This document shows positions 19,271-27,734 of a stretch of 64,000 nt of DNA, piece by piece. Source of the DNA: Zestomonas insulae (GTDB taxonomy: Bacteria > Pseudomonadota > Gammaproteobacteria > Pseudomonadales > Pseudomonadaceae). The number at the start of each line of letters is the position of its first letter. Positions within the stretch are counted from its first letter, which is position 1. The notes under the pieces were generated by a model that saw only the letters and a program-made list of their open reading frames with translations, had not been told where the DNA came from and searched no databases. The position numbers and the translations under genes are program-made. The stretch spans positions 434,001 through 498,000 of the forward strand of contig NZ_JAFEUP010000004.1 of assembly GCF_016901015.1 (NCBI RefSeq). The letters are read 5' to 3'.

Positions 19271-20998
19271 TTGACCAGTGCGAGAACGGCAGTGAACCAG
19301 GCAAACCGGGGTGAGCGTCTCACCGAAAAAGCACCCAAGTGGACCCTCGCCAGCGGCCGTCTCGGCCTGACCCTGGCGGTCGCCCTGTGGCTGATGCTGT
19401 GCACCAACTTGCCCTTCTGGCGCACCGTGTGGGACGGCGTCGGTGGCTGGGGCAATGGCAGCCTGCTGTTCCTGCTCAGCCTGCCAGTGTTTGTCACCTT
19501 GTGGATCTACGTCCTGCTCAGCCTGCTGGCCTGGGGGCGCTGGACCAAGGCGATCCTCGCCGGAGTGCTGCTGGTGTCGGCGGCGGCCAGCTACTTCATG
19601 CACAGCTACGGCATCGTCATCGACTCGAACATGCTCGACAACCTGGTGCAGACCGACAGCGCCGAAGCCACCGAACTGCTGAGCTGGCGCCTGGCCGCCT
19701 GGATGCTGGTCCTCGGTGGGCTGCCGGTGCTGCTGCTGAGCCGTGTCCGCGTGCGGCAGCGTTCGTGGAAACGCGAGCTGGCGCTGAAACTTGCCAGCAT
19801 CTTCGTGGCGCTGGCCTGCCTGGGCGGCATCGCCATGAGCCAGTACCAGCCATTCGCCTCGCTGGTGCGCAATCACCGGGAAATCCGCCTGATGCTGGTG
19901 CCATCCAACCTGGTTGGCGCGCTCAATGGCTACCTCAGGGAGAAGCTGCACAAACCGCACCCGCTGGTGGTGGTCGGTGCCGACGCCCATCGCCTGCTGC
20001 CGGCCGGCGCCGCCGCCAAGCCGAAGCTGACCATCCTGGTGGTCGGCGAAACCGCGCGCGCGGAAAACTACGGACTCAACGGCTACGCCCGCGACACCAA
20101 CCCGGAGCTGACCAAAGAGAACGTCATCAGCTTCACCAACGTCAGCTCCTGCGGCACCGCCACGGCGATCTCGGTGCCCTGCATGTTCCTCGACGTCGGC
20201 CGCGCCAACTACAACGACTCGCTGTCCGAAGGCCGCGAAGGCCTGCTGGATGTGCTGCAGCGCTCCGGCGTCGCCGTGCAATGGCGTGACAACAACTCCG
20301 GCTGCAAGAAGGCCTGCGACCGCGTACCGAGCGTGGACGTTTCGCACCTCAACGACAGCACGGTGTGCCAGGCCGGCGAGTGCCACGACATGGCCCTGCT
20401 GTCGGGCCTGCAGGACTACCTCGACACAGTCGACCGCGATGCGGTGGTGGTCCTGCACCTGAAAGGCAGCCACGGCCCGGACTACGCCAAGCGCTACCCG
20501 GCCGGCTTCGAGAAGTTCAGCCCGGTGTGCGATACCAACCAGCTCGACCAATGCGCGAGCGAGACCATCGTCAACGCCTACGACAACACCCTGGTCTACA
20601 CCGACCACGTGCTGGCGCAGACCATCGAACTGCTCAAGCACAATGCCGCGCGCTTCGACACGGCGATGCTGTACATGTCCGATCACGGCGAGTCGCTGGG
20701 CGAGCACGGCATCTACCTGCACGGTCTGCCCTACTCGATGGCCCCGGAGCAGCAGAAGCACATCCCGATGATCCTCTGGCTGTCCCCTGGCCTGCAGCAG
20801 CACCAGCGCATCACTGCCAGCTGCCTCGAGCGCCAGCGCGACACCCCACTGTCGCATGACAACCTGTTCCACTCGATGCTCGGGCTGATGAACGTGCAGA
20901 CCTCGGCGTATCGCGCCGATCACGACATCTTCGCGCAGTGCTTCTCACCAAACCTCGCCTCTGCGGCCAAGCCGCTGCCGGACAAGGCGCTGGACTGA
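19271..20998 (+). CDS. eptA: Lipid A phosphoethanolamine transferase (EptA/PmrC type)
   Basis: Inner-membrane enzyme that transfers phosphoethanolamine from phosphatidylethanolamine to lipid A, lowering surface charge and polymyxin binding. Of 575 residues, the first 200 hold about five membrane helices (for example LGLTLAVALWLMLCTNL, LLFLLSLPVFVTLWIYVLL). The periplasmic sulfatase-like domain shows GETARAENYGLNGY, the nucleophile Thr in SSCGTATAISVPC (T296) and the metal-binding SDHGESLGEHGIYLHG. Paired cysteines fit the family's disulfides. The start is uncertain: TTG at 19271, or GTG at 19292 in the same frame; neither has a strong ribosome site. It lies 123 bp after the secretion operon, probably with its own promoter. 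EptA homologues in pseudomonads are often under PmrAB-type control; no operator was recognised here. Confidence 0.88.
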   Translation: MTSARTAVNQANRGERLTEKAPKWTLASGRLGLTLAVALWLMLCTNLPFWRTVWDGVGGWGNGSLLFLLSLPVFVTLWIYVLLSLLAWGRWTKAILAGVLLVSAAASYFMHSYGIVIDSNMLDNLVQTDSAEATELLSWRLAAWMLVLGGLPVLLLSRVRVRQRSWKRELALKLASIFVALACLGGIAMSQYQPFASLVRNHREIRLMLVPSNLVGALNGYLREKLHKPHPLVVVGADAHRLLPAGAAAKPKLTILVVGETARAENYGLNGYARDTNPELTKENVISFTNVSSCGTATAISVPCMFLDVGRANYNDSLSEGREGLLDVLQRSGVAVQWRDNNSGCKKACDRVPSVDVSHLNDSTVCQAGECHDMALLSGLQDYLDTVDRDAVVVLHLKGSHGPDYAKRYPAGFEKFSPVCDTNQLDQCASETIVNAYDNTLVYTDHVLAQTIELLKHNAARFDTAMLYMSDHGESLGEHGIYLHGLPYSMAPEQQKHIPMILWLSPGLQQHQRITASCLERQRDTPLSHDNLFHSMLGLMNVQTSAYRADHDIFAQCFSPNLASAAKPLPDKALD

Positions 20999-21145
20999 GC
21001 GAGTGTTCGCGATCTCTCAGCGCCTTGGCAGGCCAATTGACGCCGGAATTTCTGACCCGTCGTCCCGGCGCAGGCCGGTATGACGGAGTGGAAACAAGCG
21101 CCGGTGCTGTTCACCAACATCGCCAACAGGCTCCAGCGCGATGGT

Positions 21146-21871
21146 TCAACCGAAGCGCGTGAGGGCGAACGCGGTCATGAAGCCGGACAGGGTGATCAGC
21201 CCGGTGAAGGCCTCGGTGGTCTTGAAGGCCTCGGGAATCAGGGTGTCGACCAACATGCACAGCACCGCGCCGGCGGAGAACCCCAGGGCAAAGGCCAGCC
21301 AGATGGGCGGCAGCTCGGCGAACAACGCCGGGCCGGCCATCGCCGCCAGTCCGGACAACAGCACGATGGCGCCCCACAGGCCGAACACGTAGCCCAGGCC
21401 GCGCCCCTCCTCCGTCAGGCCTGCCGCACTGGCTAGCCCCTCCGGCAGGTTGGCGAGGAAGATCGCCACCAGCATCACCACGCTGACGCCATCGCCACCG
21501 AGCAGGCCGAGGCCCAGCCCCAGCGACTCCGGAACACCATCGAGAAACGCCCCGGCCGCCACTAGCAAACCCAGCGCGCCAGCTGCACCGCCGGCCTGAC
21601 GATGACGCCGCTCGATACGCTCCAGGCCCTTATCGGCGAGGACGAAGGTCAGCCCGCCGGCCGCCAAGCCCAGCAGGGTTATCCCCAGCCCACCCAAGTG
21701 CTCGGCTTCGGGGATCTGCTCGAAACACAGGGCGGCGATCAGCACGCCGCTGCCGTAGGCCATGATCGCCGCCACCAGCTTCTTCGGCAGCCGCAGGAAA
21801 TACCCGGCGGCTGCCCCGATCAGCAGACTGCTGGCGGCCAACCAGCCCCACAGCCCCGCTTGTACGGTCAT
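21146..21871 (-). CDS. ZIP-family divalent metal permease
   Basis: Inner-membrane metal importer of 241 residues with about eight hydrophobic helices. The two ZIP signature helices are present: LDGVPESLGLGLG (helix IV) and ANLPEGLASAAG (helix V), which carry the metal-coordinating His-replacing Glu/Asp and Pro residues seen in bacterial ZupT/GufA-like members. The start was set at ATG 21871 (MTVQAG) because the longer frame relies on a TTG and adds a non-hydrophobic leader. It is convergent with eptA (147-bp gap) and divergent from a small membrane protein gene. The metal is unknown; zinc is typical of the family. Confidence 0.85.
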   Translation of the reverse strand: MTVQAGLWGWLAASSLLIGAAAGYFLRLPKKLVAAIMAYGSGVLIAALCFEQIPEAEHLGGLGITLLGLAAGGLTFVLADKGLERIERRHRQAGGAAGALGLLVAAGAFLDGVPESLGLGLGLLGGDGVSVVMLVAIFLANLPEGLASAAGLTEEGRGLGYVFGLWGAIVLLSGLAAMAGPALFAELPPIWLAFALGFSAGAVLCMLVDTLIPEAFKTTEAFTGLITLSGFMTAFALTRFG

Positions 21872-21990
21872 GGATAACGGACTGACATTCCCACCCCTTC
21901 CAGCGTAAGGTGAATATCCCAACGGAACACTGGCGGCTATGGATGATCGAATTTCATACCAGCCGCGATTCGCTGTACGGAGACAACCTT

Positions 21991-22158
21991 ATGCCCTGGT
22001 ATGCCTGGCTGATCCTGATCCTAGCCATTGGTTCCATCGTCGGTGGCCTGATGATGCTGCGCGATACGGCGAAGAAGCTGCCGTTGACCGAGGAGCAGCT
22101 CAAGCGCATTCACGAGCGCAACGCCGAGCAGGATGCCAAGGATGCGGAAGAACGCTGA
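21991..22158 (+). CDS. Small single-pass membrane protein (DUF2897-like)
   Basis: A 55-residue protein: one N-terminal membrane helix (WYAWLILILAIGSIVGGLMML) followed by a charged cytoplasmic tail rich in Lys, Glu and Asp (LTEEQLKRIHERNAEQDAKD). GGAG lies 7 nt before the ATG at 21991, so I prefer this start over an in-frame Met 81 nt upstream. It resembles the short DUF2897 proteins of pseudomonads, whose function is unknown. It is a single gene between the ZIP permease and the next small gene. Confidence 0.75.
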   Translation: MPWYAWLILILAIGSIVGGLMMLRDTAKKLPLTEEQLKRIHERNAEQDAKDAEER

Positions 22159-22236
22159 GCGTTCCGCACGCGTGCTTCGCTGGCTGGTCCACCTATCGAC
22201 GGCGCGATTCCGCGCGCCTGCTGCGAGGAAGCGACC

Positions 22237-22464
22237 ATGGCCATTTCAATCGATGTGGATAAGGGTTCCTGCACCTTCGATCTCGAAGGTGCCCGCCACG
22301 AGCGGACGATCGCCGATCTGGTGATCCGTACCGATCACCACGCACGCATGTCCCAGGTGGAAGTTGCCGGGCAGCAGGTGCACATCAGCGAAGACGATGC
22401 GCAGTGCCTGATCGGCGCCGGCGCGCTGGATGACCGCAGCCACGTCAAGACCGGCGAAATCTAA
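22237..22464 (+). CDS. Small conserved protein (DUF3203-like)
   Basis: A 75-residue soluble protein with GAGGAAG a few bases before its ATG. It is acidic, with no signal peptide or membrane helix, and contains RTDHHARMSQVEVAGQQVHI and a C-terminal GAGALDDRSH. I believe it belongs to the small DUF3203 family found in Pseudomonas, but this is from memory of the general pattern and is not certain. It converges with atuR with only 15 bp between stop codons. Confidence 0.65.
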   Translation: MAISIDVDKGSCTFDLEGARHERTIADLVIRTDHHARMSQVEVAGQQVHISEDDAQCLIGAGALDDRSHVKTGEI

Positions 22465-22479
22465 GCCCTCGCAAGCCCC

Positions 22480-23097
22480 CTAGAGCACCAGCTTGAGCGC
22501 TTCCTCGGCCAGTTCGTCGAGCGTCATCGGGCCGTCCGCGCGGAACCAGGTGTTGGTCCAGGACAGCGCGCCAGTGAGGAAGCGGCGCTGAATGAACGGA
22601 TCACCGGTCAGATACCCCTCGGCGCGGGCTTCGCCGAGCACATCGAGCCACAGCTGCTCGTAGGTCTCGCGCAAATCGAGAATGTAGGCCTGGCCTTCCG
22701 GCGACAACGAACGCCATTCGAACACCAGCACCGCCATCGCCTCGCCCGTGCCGCCGATGATCGACTGCAACTCGCAGCGGATCAGCGCCAGCAGGCGCTC
22801 GCGCACATCGCTCGCGGTGGCCAGCGCGGCGCGCATCAACGCGGTGTTGTAGAGGATGGTTTCTTCGAGCACCGAGCGGAGGATTTCATCCTTGCTCTTG
22901 AAGTGGTGAAAGATGCTGCCGGACTGAATGCCCACCGCCGCCGCCAGGTCGCGCACCGTGGTGCGTTCGAAGCCCTTGCTGCGGAACAGGTGCGCGGCGG
23001 TCTTCAGCAGCCGCCCGCGCGGACTTTCCGGATCAGTGATCTGGCCGCCCGCCACCAACTCGCGCAGCACTGCCTGGGCCATTTGCTCGTCCACCAC
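22480..23097 (-). CDS. atuR: TetR-family repressor of terpene utilisation AtuR
   Basis: DNA-binding repressor of 205 residues from the chosen start. The TetR helix-turn-helix is clear (RLLKTAAHLFRSKGFERTTV, then VGIQSGSIFHHFKSKDEIL, about residues 28-75), followed by a helical ligand-binding domain. The start was placed at GTG 23097 because GGAGGAG lies 4 nt upstream; a TTG at 23115 would give 211 residues. The gene diverges from atuA, as in P. aeruginosa, where AtuR represses the cluster and binds two inverted repeats in this gap. The two palindromes here are annotated separately. An acyl-CoA intermediate of the pathway is a plausible inducer (inference). Confidence 0.88.
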   Translation of the reverse strand: MVDEQMAQAVLRELVAGGQITDPESPRGRLLKTAAHLFRSKGFERTTVRDLAAAVGIQSGSIFHHFKSKDEILRSVLEETILYNTALMRAALATASDVRERLLALIRCELQSIIGGTGEAMAVLVFEWRSLSPEGQAYILDLRETYEQLWLDVLGEARAEGYLTGDPFIQRRFLTGALSWTNTWFRADGPMTLDELAEEALKLVL

Positions 23098-23195
23098 GAC
23101 TCTCCTCCGCGCCAAAACCTACGTTTCGGCGGCGCCATACGTCTTGCCGGCAACCGTCCCGGCCTTATGGGGCGCAATCTATGCGCTGACAGACT

Positions 23196-23212
23196 ACCAA
23201 GCAAGCGCTTGG
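23196..23212. promoter_or_regulatory. AtuR operator palindrome 1
   Basis: ACCAAGCAAGCGCTTGG contains the perfect 10-bp palindrome CAAGCGCTTG with flanking CCAAGC/GCTTGG arms. It overlaps the -35 region of the predicted atuA promoter, which suits repression. A second copy lies 58 bp away in the opposite orientation. This agrees with the two inverted repeats reported between atuR and atuA in P. aeruginosa; binding here is inferred. Confidence 0.78.
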
Positions 23213-23237
23213 CCACCTTTTGATGGGGAAATAGTAT
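23209..23237 (+). promoter_or_regulatory. Candidate atuA promoter
   Basis: -35 TTGGCC (23209-23214), a 17-bp spacer and -10 TAGTAT (23232-23237), each a 4/6 match, lie about 70 bp before the atuA ATG. The -35 box is inside operator palindrome 1. On the opposite strand the same stretch offers TATACT as an atuR -10 box. Confidence 0.5.
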
Positions 23238-23253
23238 AGAGGGACTTCCCAAA

Positions 23254-23270
23254 CCAAGCGCTTGCTTGGT
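23254..23270. promoter_or_regulatory. AtuR operator palindrome 2
   Basis: CCAAGCGCTTGCTTGGT is the reverse complement of operator 1 apart from the outer edge, again centred on CAAGCGCTTG. It lies downstream of the predicted atuA start point and upstream of the likely atuR start point, so one repressor pair could control both directions. Confidence 0.78.
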
Positions 23271-23308
23271 AATGTCCATTCATCTTCAATGTGGCACGGA
23301 CAATTCCA

Positions 23309-25096
23309 ATGACTCGAACCGTACGCATCGGCTGCGCCTCCGCCTTCTGGGGCGACACCTCCACCGCCGCCGCCCAGTTGGTGAATGGCGCCGAACTCGA
23401 TTATCTGGTGTTCGACTACCTGGCCGAGATCACCATGTCGATCATGGCCGGCGCGCGCATGAAGAATCCCGAGGCGGGCTACGCCACCGACTTCGTCGAA
23501 GTGCTGACCCCGTTGCTCAAGGACATCGCCGCGAAGAACGTCCGGGTGATCAGCAATGCCGGCGGGGTCAACCCGGAGAGCTGCGCCAAGGCATTGGCCG
23601 CCGCCTGCGCGCAAGCCGGCGTCGACCTGAAGATCGCCGTGCTGCACGGCGACAACCTGCAACCCAAGCTCGGCGAACTGGCCAAGGCCGGCACCGTGGA
23701 AATGTTCAGCGGCGCCCCGCTGCCACCGATGTGCGTATCGGTCAACGCCTACCTCGGCGCGCCGGGCATCGTCGAAGCGCTGAAGCTGGGCGCCGACATC
23801 GTCATCACCGGCCGCGTGGTCGACAGCGCGGTGGTCAGCGCCGCGCTGGTCCACGAGTTCGACTGGGCCTGGAGCGACTACGACGAACTCGCCCAGGCGG
23901 CGCTGGCCGGGCACATCATCGAATGCGGCGCGCAGTGCACCGGCGGCAACTTCACCGACTGGGAGTCGGTGCCGGATTACGAACACATCGGCTTCCCCAT
24001 CGTCGAAGTCGCGGCCGATGGCAGCTTTATCGTGACCAAGCCGGAAGGTTCCGGCGGCTTGGTCACGGCTTTCTCGGTCGGCGAGCAGATGCTCTACGAG
24101 ATCGGCGACCCGCGCGCCTATCTGCTGCCCGACGTGACCTGCGACTTCACCCAGGTGACGCTCGCCGAAGTCGGCAAGGACCGCGTGGAACTCAGCGGCG
24201 CGCGCGGCCTGCCGCCAAGCGACCAGTACAAGGTCAGCGCGACCTACCCGGACGGCTTCCGCTGCACCGCCAGCTTCGTCATGGCCGGCATCGACGCGGC
24301 GAAGAAGGCCCAACGGGTCGGCCAGGCGATCCTCAACAAGACCCGCGAGATGCTCGCCGAACGCGGCTGGGGCGATTACCGCGAAACTGCCATCGACATC
24401 CTCGGCGCGGAATCCACCTACGGCCCGCACGCCCGGCGTGGCGACAGCCGCGAAGTGGTGCTGCGCCTGTCGGCCCGGCACAGCAAGAAGGAAGCGCTGG
24501 TGCTGTTCTCCCGCGAGATCGCCCAGGCCGCGACCGGCATGGCGCCGGGCCTGACCGGCAGCGCCGGTGGCCGCGCCGGGGTCAGTCCGGTGATTCGCCT
24601 GTTCTCCTTCCTCAGCGACAAACCGGCGTGCCAGCTGGAGGTGGTGATCGGCGAGCAGCGCCAGGCCGTCGCCCTGCCTGAACTGGAGGTCCTCGATCCG
24701 CGCGACCTCGCCGAAGCCGTCGAACCGGAAGCCCCGCAGGGGGTGGCCGACGCCAGCGTGCCGCTGATCAAGCTGGCCGTGGCGCGCTCCGGCGACAAGG
24801 GCAACCACAGCAACATCGGTGTGATGGCGCGCCAGCCCGAGTACCTGCCGTGGATCGCTGCCGCGCTCTCCGTGGAGAACGTCGCCGAGTGGATGGAGCA
24901 CGTACTCGACCCGCAAACCGGTCGCGTGTCGCGCTGGTACCTGCCGGGCAGCCACAGCCTCAACTTCCTGCTGGAAAACGCCCTCGGCGGCGGTGGCATC
25001 GCCAGCCTGCGCAGCGATCCGCAGGGCAAGGCGTTCGCCCAGCAACTGCTGGAATTCCAGGTGCCGGTGCCCAAGGCGCTGGCGGACAGCCTTTAA
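23309..25096 (+). CDS. atuA: Acyclic terpene utilisation protein AtuA
   Basis: Conserved 595-residue protein required for citronellol/geraniol growth in P. aeruginosa; its biochemical step is not settled. It has the AtuA family start [19 protein letters not shown], a glycine-rich central region ([33 protein letters not shown]) and a C-terminal part with [16 protein letters not shown]. Its pairing with acyl-CoA enzymes suggests action on a CoA-thioester intermediate (inference). The ATG at 23309 has ACGGA upstream and matches the family start; a GTG at 23291 is the alternative. It is the first gene of the atu cluster, directly downstream of the AtuR operators. Confidence 0.9.
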   Translation: MTRTVRIGCASAFWGDTSTAAAQLVNGAELDYLVFDYLAEITMSIMAGARMKNPEAGYATDFVEVLTPLLKDIAAKNVRVISNAGGVNPESCAKALAAACAQAGVDLKIAVLHGDNLQPKLGELAKAGTVEMFSGAPLPPMCVSVNAYLGAPGIVEALKLGADIVITGRVVDSAVVSAALVHEFDWAWSDYDELAQAALAGHIIECGAQCTGGNFTDWESVPDYEHIGFPIVEVAADGSFIVTKPEGSGGLVTAFSVGEQMLYEIGDPRAYLLPDVTCDFTQVTLAEVGKDRVELSGARGLPPSDQYKVSATYPDGFRCTASFVMAGIDAAKKAQRVGQAILNKTREMLAERGWGDYRETAIDILGAESTYGPHARRGDSREVVLRLSARHSKKEALVLFSREIAQAATGMAPGLTGSAGGRAGVSPVIRLFSFLSDKPACQLEVVIGEQRQAVALPELEVLDPRDLAEAVEPEAPQGVADASVPLIKLAVARSGDKGNHSNIGVMARQPEYLPWIAAALSVENVAEWMEHVLDPQTGRVSRWYLPGSHSLNFLLENALGGGGIASLRSDPQGKAFAQQLLEFQVPVPKALADSL

Positions 25097-25107
25097 ACGA
25101 AACCGAT

Positions 25108-25166
25108 GTAGGAGCGAATTTATTCGCGATCGCAGCAACTTCAATCGCGAATGAATTCGCTCCTAC
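25108..25166. repeat. REP-like inverted repeat, GGAGCGAATT family (atuA-atuB gap)
   Basis: Two arms of 23 bp with few mismatches, starting GTAGGAGCGAATTTATTCGC and ending GCGAATGAATTCGCTCCTAC, flank a 13-nt centre. The same family recurs between atuD and atuE. Such palindromes are frequent in the intergenic DNA of some pseudomonads and can stabilise upstream mRNA segments or uncouple gene expression. Confidence 0.85.
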
Positions 25167-25227
25167 CAAGAACAGATGGATTCCACCGCAACAGGGTGGC
25201 CGCCAAGAGAGCCGAAGGACTACAACG

Positions 25228-26091
25228 ATGAGCTACGACTCGGTATTCAAACCTGGCCTGTTCGCCGGCCAGACCATCCTGGTGACCGGTGGCGGCAGCG
25301 GCATCGGCCGTTGCACCGCGCATGAACTGGCAGCGCTCGGCGCGCACGTGGTGCTGGTCGGTCGCAAGCCGGAAAAACTCGAAGCCACCGCGGCGGAGAT
25401 CGTCGAGGACGGCGGCAGCGTCAGCTGGCAGGCCTGCGACATCCGCGAGGAAGAGTCGGTCAAGGCGATGGTCGCCGCCGTGCTCGCCGAGCGCGGGCAG
25501 ATCCACCACCTGGTCAACAACGCCGGCGGCCAGTACCCCGCCCCGCTCGCCTCGATCAACCAGAAAGGCTTCGAGACCGTGGTGCGCACCAACCTGGTCG
25601 GCGGTTTCCTGGTCGCCCGCGAGGTGTACAACCAGTGCATGGCCAAGCGCGGCGGCAGCATCGTCAACATGCTCGCCGACATGTGGGGCGGTATGCCCGG
25701 CATGGGCCACTCCGGTGCGGCGCGTGCGGGCATGGAGAACTTCACCAAGACCGCGGCCTTCGAGTGGGGCCATTCGGGCGTGCGGGTCAACGCGGTGGCG
25801 CCCGGCTGGGTCGCGTCCAGCGGCATGGACACCTACCCGGAAGCCATGAAGACCATGATCCGCTCGCTGAAGAACCACGTGCCGCTGCAGCGCATCGCCA
25901 CCGAAGCGGAGATCGCCTCGGCCATCGTCTTCCTGCTCTCCCCTGGCGCCAGCTTCATCAGCGGCAACACCATCCGCATCGACGGCGCCGCCACCCAGGG
26001 CACGCGCACCTGGCAGCTCGGCAAAGCGACCAACAGCGAGTCCTACAACGGTTTCCACCGCGCCTACGCGCCCGACGTGCTCAAGGAGTAA
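25228..26091 (+). CDS. atuB: SDR-family oxidoreductase AtuB
   Basis: NAD(P)-dependent short-chain dehydrogenase/reductase of 287 residues in the atu cluster. The cofactor motif TGGGSGIG (about 21-28) and NNAG are present. The usual YxxxK pair is absent: in its place is HSGAARAGMENFTK, very like the HSGAARAG motif of peroxisomal trans-2-enoyl-CoA reductases. This hints that AtuB reduces or oxidises a CoA thioester rather than the terpene alcohol; the literature proposes it only as a putative oxidoreductase. GAAGGAC precedes the ATG. The gene lies 132 bp after atuA, with a palindromic repeat in the gap, and 4 bp before atuC. Confidence 0.87.
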   Translation: MSYDSVFKPGLFAGQTILVTGGGSGIGRCTAHELAALGAHVVLVGRKPEKLEATAAEIVEDGGSVSWQACDIREEESVKAMVAAVLAERGQIHHLVNNAGGQYPAPLASINQKGFETVVRTNLVGGFLVAREVYNQCMAKRGGSIVNMLADMWGGMPGMGHSGAARAGMENFTKTAAFEWGHSGVRVNAVAPGWVASSGMDTYPEAMKTMIRSLKNHVPLQRIATEAEIASAIVFLLSPGASFISGNTIRIDGAATQGTRTWQLGKATNSESYNGFHRAYAPDVLKE

Positions 26092-26095
26092 GGCA

Positions 26096-27712
26096 ATGCC
26101 GGTGATCCAATCCGAACTGGACGTGCATGGCGAGCTCTTCGCGCAGAACCGTGAAGCCATGCTCGCCGCCGTCGCCAGCTTCCGCGAGGTCGAGCAGAAG
26201 GTGCTCGACAAGGCCGCCGAGGCCAAGCCGAAGTTCGTCAAACGCGGCCAGCTGCTGCCGCGCGAACGCCTCAACCTGCTGCTCGACGCCGGCGCGCCGT
26301 TCCTCGAGCTGTGCTCGCTGGCCGGCTACAAGTTCCATGACGACAAGGACGGCACCCTGGCCGGCGGCGGCCTGATCGCCGGCATCGGCTACGTCGCCGG
26401 GGTGCGCTGCCTGGTGGTCGCCAACAACAGCGCGATCAAGGGCGGCACCATCGCCCCGTTCGGCTTGAAGAAGGTCCTGCGCCTGCAGCAAATCGCCTTC
26501 GAGAACAAGCTGCCGCTGATTACCCTGGCCGAGAGCGGCGGCGCCAACCTCACCTACGCGGCGGACATTTTCGTCGAAGGCGCGCGCGGCTTCGCCAACC
26601 AGGCGCGCATGTCGGCCATGGGCCTGCCGCAGATCACCGTGGTGCACGGCTCGTCCACCGCTGGCGGGGCCTACCAGCCGGGGCTGTCCGACTACGTGGT
26701 GGTGGTGCGCGGCAAGGCCAAGATGTTCCTCGCCGGCCCGCCGCTGCTGAAGGCCGCCACCGGCGAAGTGGCCACCGATGAGCAACTGGGCGGCGCCGAG
26801 ATGCACGCGCAGATCGCCGGCACCGCCGAGTACCTGGCCGAGAACGACGCCGATGGCGTGCGTCTGGCCCGCGAGATCCTCGCCATGCTGCCGTGGAACG
26901 CGCAGCTGCCACCGCACCCGCCGCGCAGCTTCAAGGATCCGCTGTACCCGGCCGAGGAGCTGCTTGGTGTGGTGCCGGCCGACGCCAAGAAACCCTACGA
27001 CGTGCGCGAGATCATCGCGCGCATTGCCGACGGCTCGGAGTTCCTCGACTTCAAGAACGAGTTCGACAGCCAGACGGTGTGCGGCCACCTGCAGATCGAA
27101 GGCCAGCCGTGCGGCTTCATCGGCAACAACGGGCCGATCACCCCGCAGGGCGCGGCCAAGGCGGCGCAGTTCATCCAGCTCTGCGAGCAGAGCAACACGC
27201 CGATACTGTTCTTCCACAACACCACCGGCTTCATGGTCGGCACCGAGTCGGAACAGCAGGGCGTGATCAAGCACGGCTCGAAGATGATCCAGGCAGTGGC
27301 CAACGCCACGGTGCCTAAGCTGACCATCGTCGTCGGCGGCTCCTACGGCGCCGGCAACTACGCGATGTGCGGCCGCGGCCTCGACCCGCGCTTTATCTTC
27401 GCCTGGCCGAACAGCAAGACCGCAGTGATGGGCGGCGCGCAGGCCGGCAAGGTGCTGCGCATCGTCACCGAGGAAAAGCACGCGAAGGAAGGCAAAGAAG
27501 CTGACCCGAAGATGCTCGACATGCTCGAGCAAATGACCGCGCAGAAGCTCGACAGCTCGTCCACCGCGCTGTACGGCACCGCCAGCCTGTGGGACGACGG
27601 CCTGATCGACCCGCGCGACACGCGCAAGCTGCTCGGCTACCTCCTCGACATCTGTGCCGAGGCCGCAGTGCGGCCTCTGAAGACCAACCGATTCGGCGTG
27701 GCACGCCTCTAA
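26096..27712 (+). CDS. atuC: Geranyl-CoA carboxylase beta subunit (carboxyltransferase) AtuC
   Basis: Carboxyltransferase subunit of the biotin-dependent geranyl-CoA carboxylase, which carboxylates cis-geranyl-CoA to isohexenyl-glutaconyl-CoA together with AtuF. The 538-residue protein has the two crotonase-like carboxyltransferase domains of the methylcrotonyl-CoA carboxylase family: RGQLLPRERLNLLLD near the start, the SGGANL and STAGGAYQPGLSDY loops (N domain, about 140-200) and GGSYGAGNYAMCGRG (C domain, about 411-425). The close relative LiuB works in leucine breakdown; the surrounding atu genes decide for AtuC. It lies 4 bp after atuB and 22 bp before atuD, so it is co-transcribed. Confidence 0.9.
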   Translation: MPVIQSELDVHGELFAQNREAMLAAVASFREVEQKVLDKAAEAKPKFVKRGQLLPRERLNLLLDAGAPFLELCSLAGYKFHDDKDGTLAGGGLIAGIGYVAGVRCLVVANNSAIKGGTIAPFGLKKVLRLQQIAFENKLPLITLAESGGANLTYAADIFVEGARGFANQARMSAMGLPQITVVHGSSTAGGAYQPGLSDYVVVVRGKAKMFLAGPPLLKAATGEVATDEQLGGAEMHAQIAGTAEYLAENDADGVRLAREILAMLPWNAQLPPHPPRSFKDPLYPAEELLGVVPADAKKPYDVREIIARIADGSEFLDFKNEFDSQTVCGHLQIEGQPCGFIGNNGPITPQGAAKAAQFIQLCEQSNTPILFFHNTTGFMVGTESEQQGVIKHGSKMIQAVANATVPKLTIVVGGSYGAGNYAMCGRGLDPRFIFAWPNSKTAVMGGAQAGKVLRIVTEEKHAKEGKEADPKMLDMLEQMTAQKLDSSSTALYGTASLWDDGLIDPRDTRKLLGYLLDICAEAAVRPLKTNRFGVARL

Positions 27713-27734
27713 CCCTCAGCGGAGACCAACAACA

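Noticed and set aside
23165..25144. 659-codon minus-strand frame over atuA
   Set aside because: It runs through the AtuR operators and the repeat after atuA, and lacks domains; atuA on the plus strand is a known conserved family.
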